A DNA stretch of 49,316 bases. Origin: Clostridium sp. MCC353. GTDB taxonomy: Bacteria; Bacillota; Clostridia; Lachnospirales; Lachnospiraceae. Shown one piece after another: positions 33,068 through 41,215 of the stretch (its first letter is position 1; each line of letters begins with the position of its first letter). Where the stretch lies: assembly GCF_018785315.1 (NCBI RefSeq), contig NZ_WQPN01000176.1, positions 16,480-65,795 of the forward strand, in the 5' to 3' direction. A model generated the notes under the pieces. The model was given only the letters and a program-made list of their open reading frames with translations, searched no databases and was not told the DNA's origin. A program made the translations under genes and the position numbers.

Positions 33068-33825
33068 ACATAACGCAGGAGGACAGGGATTTATTTCATA
33101 ATTCCTGTGATAAAATTATAGAGAAAGAACGGGAACGGCATGGAATCGGCACATTGGGGGAAAAGACGGTCCATGCAGTGCTCAAACATTACCTGGATCC
33201 CCGGGAAGAGTACCATGAGCAGAGGTGCTGCGGGTTCGTTGCTGATATTCTGGCTGAAGGGGAGATCACTGAGATTCAGACCAGAAGTTTTGACCGGCTG
33301 AGAAGAAAGCTGGACGCGTTTTTAGATACGTATGAAGTGACCATAGTCTATCCGATCCCATCCCTTAAATGGGTGATCTGGATTGATGAAGAGACTGGGG
33401 AGGTGACGGACCGGAGGAAGTCCCCAAAAAAGGGCTCTTATTACCATGTTTTTTACGAATTATATAAGATCAAACAGTATTTAAGCCATCCACGCCTCCA
33501 TCTGAGGCTGATGCTGATCAGCATGGAGGAATACCGTCTGTTAAATGGCTGGAGCAGGGATAAAAAGCGGGGATCCAGCCGGTATGACCGGATTCCCGTG
33601 GACTTGGAAGATGAGCTGTATATCGCCTCTGTGCCGGATTACCGCTATTTTCTGCCGGAATCCCTGCCGCATGAGTTTACGTCCGCTGAATATGCCAAAT
33701 CGGCAAAACTGACCCTGCGCCAGGCCCAGACGGCCTTAAATGTGCTGACCTGCTTAGAGACTGTGGAAAGGGCCGGGAAGAGGGGGCGCAGCATCCTGTA
33801 CCGGGCCAATGACAGGGCCGTGTGA
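33064..33825 (+). CDS. PD-(D/E)xK nuclease-like protein with C-terminal winged helix
   Basis: A 253-residue protein without a family name I can assign with certainty; it resembles a domain class recorded as DUF8091. Residues 31-72 fit a restriction-nuclease-like core: Glu33 in LGEKTVHAVL, Asp61 in GFVADIL, then Glu70-Ile-Gln72 (EITEIQT), with Gln in place of the usual Lys. Residues 203-248 look like a winged helix (SAEYAKSAKLTLRQAQTALN, then AGKRGRSILYR). Its start overlaps the OLD-like gene's stop (ATGA), so the two are made together. It may be the DNA-targeting partner of that ATPase. Nuclease activity is inferred only from spacing of acidic residues. Confidence 0.65.
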   Translation: MNITQEDRDLFHNSCDKIIEKERERHGIGTLGEKTVHAVLKHYLDPREEYHEQRCCGFVADILAEGEITEIQTRSFDRLRRKLDAFLDTYEVTIVYPIPSLKWVIWIDEETGEVTDRRKSPKKGSYYHVFYELYKIKQYLSHPRLHLRLMLISMEEYRLLNGWSRDKKRGSSRYDRIPVDLEDELYIASVPDYRYFLPESLPHEFTSAEYAKSAKLTLRQAQTALNVLTCLETVERAGKRGRSILYRANDRAV

Positions 33826-33977
33826 CGGCCCGGCCGCGGCGAAAAGCCGGTTTTGGCAGGCGCGGGCATCCAGCCCCTTGACGCAGGCAAATTTAATGGG
33901 CTGGATCCATAACAGTTCAGAACTGTCTGAACTGCTGCAGTATGAAAAAGCGGTATAGAAGAATCTTCTGAGAGGTA

Positions 33978-34006
33978 TTGACATTATTTGATTCTTACAG
34001 TATTAT
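33978..34006 (+). promoter_or_regulatory. Sigma-A promoter of the aspartate kinase gene
   Basis: Perfect TTGACA (33978-33983), 17 nt, TATTAT (34001-34006). The leader before the ATG at 34063 is too short for a lysine riboswitch, and no T-box core is visible. End-product control would therefore have to be at the protein level. Confidence 0.75.
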
Positions 34007-34062
34007 TTTCGATAAAACGGTTCTTTATTAGCCGGAACGCTTACTGTGAGGAGAAAGAAGCC

Positions 34063-35385
34063 ATGAAAAAAGTTGTGAAATTCGGCGGCAGTTCATTAGC
34101 CAGTGCAAGACAGTTTAAAAAAGTAGGGGATATTATCCGTTCTGATAAAAGCAGAAGATATGTGATTCCATCCGCACCGGGGAAGAGGAATGATAAGGAC
34201 GAGAAGGTAACAGATATGCTTTACCGCTGTTACGATGCGGCGGCTTCAGGCGGAAGTTATAAGAAAATATTGGAAAAAATCAAATCCCGCTATCAGGAGA
34301 TCATTGACGGGCTGGATCTGAATTTGAATCTGGATCATGAATTTGAAACGATTGAGGAGAATTTTATCGCGAAAGCAGGCAGGGATTACGCGGCTTCACG
34401 AGGCGAATATTTAAACGGCATCGTTATGGCAAACTACCTCGGATACGAGTTTGTGGATGCGGCAGAAGTTGTTTTCTTCGACGAACACGGAAACTTCCTG
34501 GCAGATGAAACCAATAAGGAGCTGTCGGAGAGGCTGGAACACATGGATCATGCGGTCATTCCTGGATTTTACGGTTCTGTTTTCCATGACGGAACGGTTA
34601 AAACCTTTTCAAGAGGCGGCTCCGACGTGACCGGCTCCATTGTGGCAAAGGCCATCCATGCGGATATGTATGAAAACTGGACGGATGTGTCCGGTTTCCT
34701 GGTAGCCGATCCGAGGATCATTAAAGATCCTGAGGTGATCGAAACGATTACATACAGAGAACTGCGGGAGCTTGCATATATGGGCGCCAGCGTTCTGCAT
34801 GAAGACGCCATTTTCCCGGTGAGAAAAGAGGGCATTCCGATCAACATCCGCAATACCAATAAGCCGGAAGATAAGGGAACCCTGATTGTGGAAAGCACCT
34901 GCCGGAAACCGCGTTATACCATAACGGGAATCGCGGGCAAGAAGGGATTTTGTTCCATTAATATTGAAAAAGCGATGATGAATGCGGAAGTGGGATTTGG
35001 AAGGAAGGTGCTGGAGGTATTTGAACGGTACGGCATCTCCTTTGAGCACATGCCGTCAGGCATTGACACCATGACAATTTTCGTTCATCAGGATGAATTT
35101 GTAGAATTTGAGCAGTCTGTGATCGCGGGAATCCACCGGGCGGTAGAACCGGATTTTGTGGATCTGGAATCGGATCTGGCCCTGATCGCTGTCGTAGGGC
35201 GCGGCATGAGGGCGACGAGAGGCACGGCCGGACGCATTTTTTCAGCGCTCGCCCATGCAAGGGTTAATGTTAAGATGATCGATCAGGGGTCAAGTGAACT
35301 GAACATCATCATCGGTGTGAAAAATTCTGATTTCGAGGATGCGATTAAAGCCATTTATGATATCTTCATTACGGCTGAGATTTAA
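34063..35385 (+). CDS. Aspartate kinase
   Basis: A 440-residue enzyme that phosphorylates aspartate, the first step to lysine, methionine, threonine and diaminopimelate. N-terminal KFGGSS, the RGGSDVTGSI motif and the DPRII segment define the kinase domain. Two C-terminal ACT domains follow (TGIAGKKGFCSINIEKAM and LIAVVGRGMRATRGTAGRI), where lysine or threonine feedback usually acts. ATG 34063 has GAGGAG upstream; a longer frame upstream includes the promoter and is not used. It stands alone between a promoter and a terminator. Which isozyme this is cannot be told. Confidence 0.95.
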   Translation: MKKVVKFGGSSLASARQFKKVGDIIRSDKSRRYVIPSAPGKRNDKDEKVTDMLYRCYDAAASGGSYKKILEKIKSRYQEIIDGLDLNLNLDHEFETIEENFIAKAGRDYAASRGEYLNGIVMANYLGYEFVDAAEVVFFDEHGNFLADETNKELSERLEHMDHAVIPGFYGSVFHDGTVKTFSRGGSDVTGSIVAKAIHADMYENWTDVSGFLVADPRIIKDPEVIETITYRELRELAYMGASVLHEDAIFPVRKEGIPINIRNTNKPEDKGTLIVESTCRKPRYTITGIAGKKGFCSINIEKAMMNAEVGFGRKVLEVFERYGISFEHMPSGIDTMTIFVHQDEFVEFEQSVIAGIHRAVEPDFVDLESDLALIAVVGRGMRATRGTAGRIFSALAHARVNVKMIDQGSSELNIIIGVKNSDFEDAIKAIYDIFITAEI

Positions 35386-35401
35386 TTGACAAGGAGAATA
35401 T

Positions 35402-35424
35402 GGCTGCCCTGAAGGCAGCCTTTT
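35402..35424 (+). terminator. Rho-independent terminator after aspartate kinase
   Basis: GGCTGCC (35402-35408), loop CTGAA, GGCAGCC (35414-35420), then TTTT. Compact GC-rich hairpin 16 nt after the stop codon. Confidence 0.88.
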
Positions 35425-35503
35425 CGTGTTTGTGTACGCCTGGTCCGCGGGGGCGGGTTTTGGCAGCGCAGGCAAATAAACAAAATACAGGAGGTAGGAA
35501 AGT

Positions 35504-36613
35504 ATGCAATATCGCACGTTTGGCAGCACTGGGGTTAAGGTTTCCGCATTGGGGTTTGGGGCAATGCGCCTGCCGGTTCAATCCGACGGGACGGCAGATG
35601 AACAGGAATCCATACGCATGATCCGTCATGCAATTGATAACGGGGTTAATTATGTGGATACCGCATATCCATATATGAATGGAACCAGCGAAATCATTGT
35701 CGGTAAAGCGTTAAAGGACGGATACCGGGAGAAAACATACTTAGCCGATAAGCTTCCGGTCTGGAAAGTGGAAGAGGAAGGGGATTTCGAAAAGGTTTTA
35801 GAAGAACAGTTACAGAAACTGGATGTGGAATCCATAGACTTTTACCTGCTCCATGCTTTGAGCAGAGACCGGTTTGAGGAAAAGGTGAAAAAGTTCCATT
35901 TGGTTGATCATATGATTGAGGCCAAAAAGGCAGGAAAAATTAAATATATGGGATTTTCTTTCCATGATGAATATGATCTGTTCAAAGAGATTATCGATTA
36001 TACGGATGCCTGGGATTTCTGCCAGATCCAGTATAATTATATCAATACCGATTACCAGGCGGGGCAGGCCGGACTGGAGTATGCGGCTTCAAAGGGGCTG
36101 GGTGTGATTGTGATGGAACCTCTTTTAGGGGGACGCCTTGCCCAGCTTTCGGATCATGTGGCGGAAACATTTTCTGCGGACAAGACCGCAGTGGAACACG
36201 CGCTGGATTTTGTGTGGGATCAGGAGCCGGTCAGCCTGCTGTTAAGCGGCATGAGCACCTTTGGACAGGTGGAAGAAAACCTGAAATATGCGGATGCAAG
36301 CCGGGTGGGAATGCTTTCGGATGAAGAGAGGGCCTGCTATGTAAGAGCGAAAGAGGTCTTTGACAAAATGGCCCTTGTGCGCTGTACGGCATGTGAATAC
36401 TGTATGCCGTGCCCCTTTGGCCTCAATATACCGGAAATTTTCAAGATTTATAATAACTTCGGCGTCCGGGGGAAAGATAAAGCGAAAAAGGAATATGATG
36501 AGCTGGAAGTGAAAGCGGATGCCTGCCGCACCTGCCGCCGCTGTGAAAATGAGTGCCCGCAGCATATTGAGGTGAGCCGGGTGATGAAGGATATTGCAGA
36601 GCTGTTTGGGTGA
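35504..36613 (+). CDS. Aldo/keto reductase with C-terminal Fe-S domain
   Basis: A 369-residue protein. Residues about 1-280 form the aldo/keto reductase barrel, with Asp52 and Tyr56 in NYVDTAYPYMNG, a Lys in ADKLP and a His in LLHAL as the catalytic tetrad. The tail carries cysteine clusters CTACEYCMPCP and CRTCRRCENECP, the second being a classical 4Fe-4S ligand set, so electrons could be exchanged with a ferredoxin-like partner. AGGAGG lies 8 nt before the ATG. This two-part layout is common in Clostridia; the carbonyl substrate is unknown. Confidence 0.92.
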   Translation: MQYRTFGSTGVKVSALGFGAMRLPVQSDGTADEQESIRMIRHAIDNGVNYVDTAYPYMNGTSEIIVGKALKDGYREKTYLADKLPVWKVEEEGDFEKVLEEQLQKLDVESIDFYLLHALSRDRFEEKVKKFHLVDHMIEAKKAGKIKYMGFSFHDEYDLFKEIIDYTDAWDFCQIQYNYINTDYQAGQAGLEYAASKGLGVIVMEPLLGGRLAQLSDHVAETFSADKTAVEHALDFVWDQEPVSLLLSGMSTFGQVEENLKYADASRVGMLSDEERACYVRAKEVFDKMALVRCTACEYCMPCPFGLNIPEIFKIYNNFGVRGKDKAKKEYDELEVKADACRTCRRCENECPQHIEVSRVMKDIAELFG

Positions 36614-36729
36614 TCTGCCGAGGTACTTTACCGTTGTGTTTTTTGACGAAATGGTGTAAATTAGATAAAAAGCCGTCAGAGTGCATTTGAAAATTTGAGC
36701 GCACTTTGGGGCGGGAGAGGAGAGATTTT

Positions 36730-37098
36730 ATGAACGAAAATCCAATGGAATTATTTGATATGAAGGTTGCCCATGTGGGAATCAATGCGGCAGGCCCGGA
36801 GGAAGGAAACGGCTGGGCGGATGAATTCGCGGCCCTGATGGGACTTCCTAAGAGAGAAACGCCGGTTTCCTATTTTTCGGGTGATCTGGTGGAGATCATG
36901 AAACAAAACGGACGCGGAACAAAAGGACATATCGGCTTTTCTGTTAATAACTGCGAAAAGGCGATGGAGTTTTTCGCGGCCCGGGGTGTGAAATTCATTG
37001 AAGCGTCCAAGAAATTCGATGGAAACGGCGCCTGTACGTTCGCTTATTTTGACGGAGAGATCGGTGGATTTGCAATTCATCTGATTCAGGCCCAGTAA
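36730..37098 (+). CDS. VOC-family (glyoxalase/dioxygenase fold) protein
   Basis: A small 122-residue protein of the vicinal-oxygen-chelate fold: an N-terminal VAHVGINA strand, a central GHIGFSVNNCEKAMEFFAARG repeat start and the C-terminal FDGEIGGFAIHLIQAQ. Proteins of this size often bind a metal or a small ligand; no specific catalytic set can be named. ATG 36730 has GAGAGGAG upstream. It ends one base before the flavoprotein gene starts, so the two are probably co-translated. A link between them is inference. Confidence 0.75.
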   Translation: MNENPMELFDMKVAHVGINAAGPEEGNGWADEFAALMGLPKRETPVSYFSGDLVEIMKQNGRGTKGHIGFSVNNCEKAMEFFAARGVKFIEASKKFDGNGACTFAYFDGEIGGFAIHLIQAQ

Positions 37099-37099
37099 T

Positions 37100-38335
37100 A
37101 TGGGCAAAGTTGTAATTATAGGCGGCGGGGCGGCAGGTATGGCGGCCGGCATCGCAGCCGCCGGTCATGGCCATGAAGTGCATATCTATGAGAAAAACGA
37201 AAAATTGGGAAAAAAGATTTATATCACAGGAAAGGGACGCTGTAATGTGACCAATGCCTGCGATATGGAAACCTTGTTTCAAAGCGTGGTGACTAATTCC
37301 AAATTCCTTTACAGCAGTTTTTATGGGTTTAATAACTATGATGTGATGGATTTGGTGGAGGCGGCTGGATGTCCTCTAAAGACCGAACGGGGCGGCAGGG
37401 TTTTTCCGGTTTCGGACAAGTCGTCGGATATTATAAGCGCTTTTTCCGGAAAACTCAGGGATTTGGACGTACAGGTCCACCTTCATGAAGAAGTCAGGGA
37501 ATTGACGGTGGAGGATGGGATCTGCCGTGGGATTGTACTGAAAAAGAACCGGGAAAAAGTCAGGGCGGACGCTGTTATCGTATGTACAGGCGGATTATCC
37601 TATCCAACGACCGGCTCCACCGGCGACGGATACCGGTTTGCCAAGTCTGCGGGCCATACCGTCACGGATTTATCCCCGGCCCTGGTGCCATTTGAAACCA
37701 GGGAGCAGGTGGTGAAGGACTTACAGGGGCTTGCGCTGAAGAATGTGGAAGCGGCCATTTTTAAGGGGAATAGGGAACTGTACCGGGAGTTCGGAGAGAT
37801 GCTGTTCACCCATTTCGGAGTGAGCGGGCCGGTTTTGCTGAGCGCCAGCAGCTATGTGGCAAAAGAGCTGAAAAAGGAGCCGCTGGTTTTATCCATTGAC
37901 TTAAAACCGGCTCTTACGGAAGAACAGCTGGATGCCAGAATCCTGAGGGAGTTTGAAGGCGCCATCAACAAACGGTTTAAGAATGCCCTGGCCCACCTCT
38001 ATCCGGCCAAAATGATTCCGGTTATGATTGAACGGAGCGGCATACCGCCTGAGAAAAAGGTGAATGAGGTTACAAGGCAGGAGCGCCAGGATTTGATTGA
38101 CGTGACAAAACATTTCCGTCTGACCCTCACCGGCCTCAGAGACTATAAGGAGGCCATTATCACCCAGGGAGGGGTTGCAGTTAAGGAGATTAATCCGAAA
38201 ACCCTGGAGTCCAGGCTGGTAAAACACCTTTATTTTGCGGGCGAGGTGCTGGATGTGGACGCTGTAACGGGCGGATTTAATCTGCAGGCTGCGTGGTCAA
38301 CCGGCTGGGCTGCGGGCACCTATGCCTGTCAATAG
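37100..38335 (+). CDS. NAD(P)/FAD-dependent oxidoreductase, HI0933/BaiN-like
   Basis: A 411-residue flavoprotein. The N-terminal dinucleotide-binding motif is IIGGGAAGMAAG, followed by GKKIYITGKGRCNVTNAC, a segment typical of the HI0933 family. A second motif is VIVCTGGLSYPTTGSTGDGY, and the C-terminal FAD contact is YFAGEVLDVDAVTGGFNLQ. Some relatives in gut Clostridia reduce bile-acid intermediates, but most have no known substrate, so I give no specific role. It lies between the VOC gene and cmk with short gaps, so it may share their transcript. Confidence 0.88.
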   Translation: MGKVVIIGGGAAGMAAGIAAAGHGHEVHIYEKNEKLGKKIYITGKGRCNVTNACDMETLFQSVVTNSKFLYSSFYGFNNYDVMDLVEAAGCPLKTERGGRVFPVSDKSSDIISAFSGKLRDLDVQVHLHEEVRELTVEDGICRGIVLKKNREKVRADAVIVCTGGLSYPTTGSTGDGYRFAKSAGHTVTDLSPALVPFETREQVVKDLQGLALKNVEAAIFKGNRELYREFGEMLFTHFGVSGPVLLSASSYVAKELKKEPLVLSIDLKPALTEEQLDARILREFEGAINKRFKNALAHLYPAKMIPVMIERSGIPPEKKVNEVTRQERQDLIDVTKHFRLTLTGLRDYKEAIITQGGVAVKEINPKTLESRLVKHLYFAGEVLDVDAVTGGFNLQAAWSTGWAAGTYACQ

Positions 38336-38370
38336 ACTTGGCCCGGGAAGTTTAAGGAGGATGCATTGGT

Positions 38371-39069
38371 ATGCAGATGAAAAATAATTTTAATATAGCC
38401 ATTGACGGCCCGGCTGGAGCCGGAAAAAGCACAATTGCCAAGGCGGTTGCCGGGAAACTGGGTTTTATCTATGTGGACACAGGGGCCATGTACCGTGCCC
38501 TGGCCCTGCATTTTTTAAGGCTGGAAATTGATCCGGCGGACGAAGGGCAGATTGCCCGGGCCTGTGAAGATGTGGATGTGACCATCCGTTACCAGGACGG
38601 AGTCCAGCAGGTGATTTTAAACGGTGAAGATGTATCCGGCCTGATCCGGACGGAAGAGGTGGGCAATATGGCTTCATCCACCAGCATTTACCGGCCGGTA
38701 AGGGAAAAACTGCTGGATCTGCAGAGAAATCTGGCGGCTTCGTCCAATGTGATTATGGACGGCCGCGATATCGGCACCTGTGTGCTCCCTGACGCGGACG
38801 CCAAGATTTATCTGACGGCCAGCAGCAGCGTCCGGGCACAGCGACGGTATAAAGAGCTGGCAGAAAAAGGTGTTGTGTGTAATTTGGAAGAAATTGAGCA
38901 AGATATAATAGAAAGGGACCAGCGTGACATGAACCGGGAGATCGCGCCGCTCAAACAGGCGCCTGACGCGATTCTGGTGGATGGATCGGATATGAGCATT
39001 GACCAGGTGATCGACGCCATCATCCAGGTGGCCGTGTCACGGGGGCTTAGGGTGGCCGGATGGAAGTAA
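38371..39069 (+). CDS. cmk: Cytidylate kinase
   Basis: A 232-residue nucleotide kinase that converts CMP and dCMP to diphosphates. The P-loop IDGPAGAGKSTIAKA, FIYVDTGAMYRA, the MDGRDIGTCVLPDA motif and the lid segment ERDQRDMNREIAPL are all present. AAGGAGG lies 10 nt upstream of the chosen ATG; a second in-frame ATG is two codons later. It overlaps ispH by 10 bp, the first part of the cmk-ispH-rpsA cluster shared by many Clostridia. Confidence 0.96.
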   Translation: MQMKNNFNIAIDGPAGAGKSTIAKAVAGKLGFIYVDTGAMYRALALHFLRLEIDPADEGQIARACEDVDVTIRYQDGVQQVILNGEDVSGLIRTEEVGNMASSTSIYRPVREKLLDLQRNLAASSNVIMDGRDIGTCVLPDADAKIYLTASSSVRAQRRYKELAEKGVVCNLEEIEQDIIERDQRDMNREIAPLKQAPDAILVDGSDMSIDQVIDAIIQVAVSRGLRVAGWK

Positions 39070-39911
39070 CCGTCGCAAAGACAGCCGGTTTCTGTTTTGG
39101 TGTAAAACGCGCTGTGGATAAGGTTTATGAGCAGATCCGGACAGCGGATAAGCCCATCTATACCTTTGGTCCTATTATACACAACGAAGAAGTTGTAAAA
39201 GATTTAGAAGAAAAAGGAGTTCAGGTTTTAAACTCGGAAGAAGAGCTTGAAAAACTGGAATCCTGTATCGTTGTAATCCGTTCGCATGGAGTTGGAAAAC
39301 ATATTTATGATCTTTTGAAATCAAAAAATATTGATATTGTAGATGCAACCTGCCCGTTCGTGACGAAAATCCACAAGATAGTCCAGGAACAAAAGGCGGC
39401 GGGGCGCAGGGTTATCATTATTGGAAATGAGCATCATCCGGAAGTGGAGGGGATCAGAGGCTGGGCGGAATCGTCCGCCATTGTGCTGGAAACACCCGAA
39501 CAAGTTGATAATTTAGGCTTTCCGGAGGGTGAAAAACTGTGTATCGTGTCACAGACGACATTTAATTACAATAAATTTCAAGAATTAGTTGAAAAAATTT
39601 CAAAAAAGGGTTATGATATACTTGTTTTAAATACGATTTGCAATGCAACACAGGAAAGACAAGTGGAGGCAAAACGTATAGCATCAGAAGTGGACGCCAT
39701 GATTGTAATTGGCGGCAGGAACAGTTCAAACACTCAGAAGCTGTACGACATCTGTAAAAAAGAATGTAAAAACACTTGCTACATCCAGACACTAAGCGAT
39801 TTAAATCCTGAAAGTGTAACTTCTGTGCGCAGCGTAGGTATTACAGCAGGGGCTTCAACCCCCAATTATATTATTGAGGAGGTTCATACTAATGTCAGAG
39901 TTAAGTTTTGA
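39060..39911 (+). CDS. ispH: 4-hydroxy-3-methylbut-2-enyl diphosphate reductase
   Basis: A 283-residue iron-sulfur enzyme performing the last step of the methylerythritol phosphate route to isoprenoids. The three cluster cysteines are Cys12 (AGFCFGVKRAVD), Cys98 (DATCPFVTKIH) and Cys194 (TICNATQERQ). The HHPEVEG motif carries the conserved catalytic Glu128. It overlaps cmk by 10 bp at its start and rpsA by 20 bp at its end. In many Clostridia ispH is fused to the S1 protein; here the two are separate frames. Confidence 0.96.
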   Translation: MEVTVAKTAGFCFGVKRAVDKVYEQIRTADKPIYTFGPIIHNEEVVKDLEEKGVQVLNSEEELEKLESCIVVIRSHGVGKHIYDLLKSKNIDIVDATCPFVTKIHKIVQEQKAAGRRVIIIGNEHHPEVEGIRGWAESSAIVLETPEQVDNLGFPEGEKLCIVSQTTFNYNKFQELVEKISKKGYDILVLNTICNATQERQVEAKRIASEVDAMIVIGGRNSSNTQKLYDICKKECKNTCYIQTLSDLNPESVTSVRSVGITAGASTPNYIIEEVHTNVRVKF

Positions 39912-41022
39912 ACAAATGTTAGAAGAATCATTAAAAACAATACGTACAGGAGAGGTTGTCACTGGTAAGGTCATCGATGTTAAAGAAGATGAAATCGTCT
40001 TGAATATAGGCTACAAATCCGATGGTATTATCACTCGTAACGAGTATACCAATGAGCCCAATGTTGATTTGACAACTCTTGTACAGGTTGGCGAAGAGAT
40101 GGAAGCAAAAGTCGTTAAAGTGAACGACGGCGAAGGCCAGGTAGCATTATCTTATAAGAGACTGGCAGCAGACAGAGGCAACAAGAAATTGGAAGAAGCT
40201 TTCAACAACCAGGAAGTTCTTACCGCTAAAGTTGCTCAGGTGCTTGACGGAGGTTTAAGCGTTGTAATCGATGAAGCGAGAATCTTCATCCCGGCAAGCC
40301 TTGTATCCGATACTTATGAAAAGGATCTGTCCAAGTATGCAGGAAAAGACATTGAATTCGTAATTACGGAATTCAATCCTAAGAGAAGAAGAGTGATCGG
40401 CGACCGCAAACAGCTTATGGTAGCTAAGAAGGCTGCTCTTCAGAAAGAATTATTCGAAAGAATCCACATTGGCGACGCTGTTGAAGGCGTTGTTAAGAAC
40501 GTTACCGATTTCGGAGCATTTATCGATCTGGGCGGAGCGGACGGACTTCTTCACATCTCTGAGATGTCCTGGGGCCGTGTAGAAAGCCCTAAGAAAGTTT
40601 TCAAAGCCGGAGATAAAGTTAAGACTTTAATCAAAGATATTACCGGTGAAAAGATCGCGTTGAGCCTGAAGTTCCCTGAACTGAATCCATGGGCTAATGC
40701 TGCTGAGAAATATGCGGTAGGCAACATCGTTGTGGGAAGAGTTGCGCGTATGACCGATTTCGGCGCATTCGTGGAATTAGAGCCTGGCGTGGATGCCCTG
40801 CTTCATGTATCCCAGATTTCCAGAGAGCATGTAGAGAAACCTTCCGATGTTTTAAATGTTGGACAGGAGATCGAAGCACAGGTTGTTGACTTCAATGAAG
40901 AAGACAGAAAAATCAGCCTGAGCATGAAAGTTTTACAGGCGGCTGCTGAAGCTCCTGTAGTTGATGACGGCGATGTTGCTGATGTTGACATCGATGCAGT
41001 TGCCGCTTCTGAAGAAGAATAA
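39892..41022 (+). CDS. rpsA: Ribosomal protein S1 homologue with four S1 domains
   Basis: A 376-residue RNA-binding protein. Four S1 motifs are visible, starting near residues 16, 100, 190 and 275. The last two carry the best consensus (VTDFGAFIDLGGADGLLHIS and MTDFGAFVELEPGVDALLHV). The acidic tail ends VAASEEE. It is shorter than the six-domain enterobacterial S1 and fits the Firmicutes form, which helps mRNA binding but is often not essential on the ribosome. ATG 39892 has GAGGAGG inside the end of ispH. A strong terminator follows. Confidence 0.93.
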   Translation: MSELSFEQMLEESLKTIRTGEVVTGKVIDVKEDEIVLNIGYKSDGIITRNEYTNEPNVDLTTLVQVGEEMEAKVVKVNDGEGQVALSYKRLAADRGNKKLEEAFNNQEVLTAKVAQVLDGGLSVVIDEARIFIPASLVSDTYEKDLSKYAGKDIEFVITEFNPKRRRVIGDRKQLMVAKKAALQKELFERIHIGDAVEGVVKNVTDFGAFIDLGGADGLLHISEMSWGRVESPKKVFKAGDKVKTLIKDITGEKIALSLKFPELNPWANAAEKYAVGNIVVGRVARMTDFGAFVELEPGVDALLHVSQISREHVEKPSDVLNVGQEIEAQVVDFNEEDRKISLSMKVLQAAAEAPVVDDGDVADVDIDAVAASEEE

Positions 41023-41033
41023 GATGAATGAAT

Positions 41034-41065
41034 GAACCCTGCCGGTTTGCGGCGGGGTTCTTTTT
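41034..41065 (+). terminator. Rho-independent terminator after rpsA
   Basis: GAACCCTGCCG (41034-41044), loop GTTTG-like, CGGCGGGGTTC (41050-41060), then five Ts. Strong stem with one G-T pair, closing the cmk-ispH-rpsA transcript. Confidence 0.92.
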
Positions 41066-41215
41066 ACTTCCGGTGTAAAACGTTGGAAGGCCCAGACTAA
41101 ACTACAGCGATATAAAGAAGATGGGAAACGGTTACCGGAATCCCTGTTATACAACCTTTCACGTCCAGTGTACATGCCGCATATAATGTAAGACAGAAAG
41201 GATGTGAATTTTTTT

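Noticed and set aside
33826-34062. Lysine riboswitch or T-box before aspartate kinase
   Set aside because: The predicted leader after the promoter is only about 50 nt and neither core is visible.
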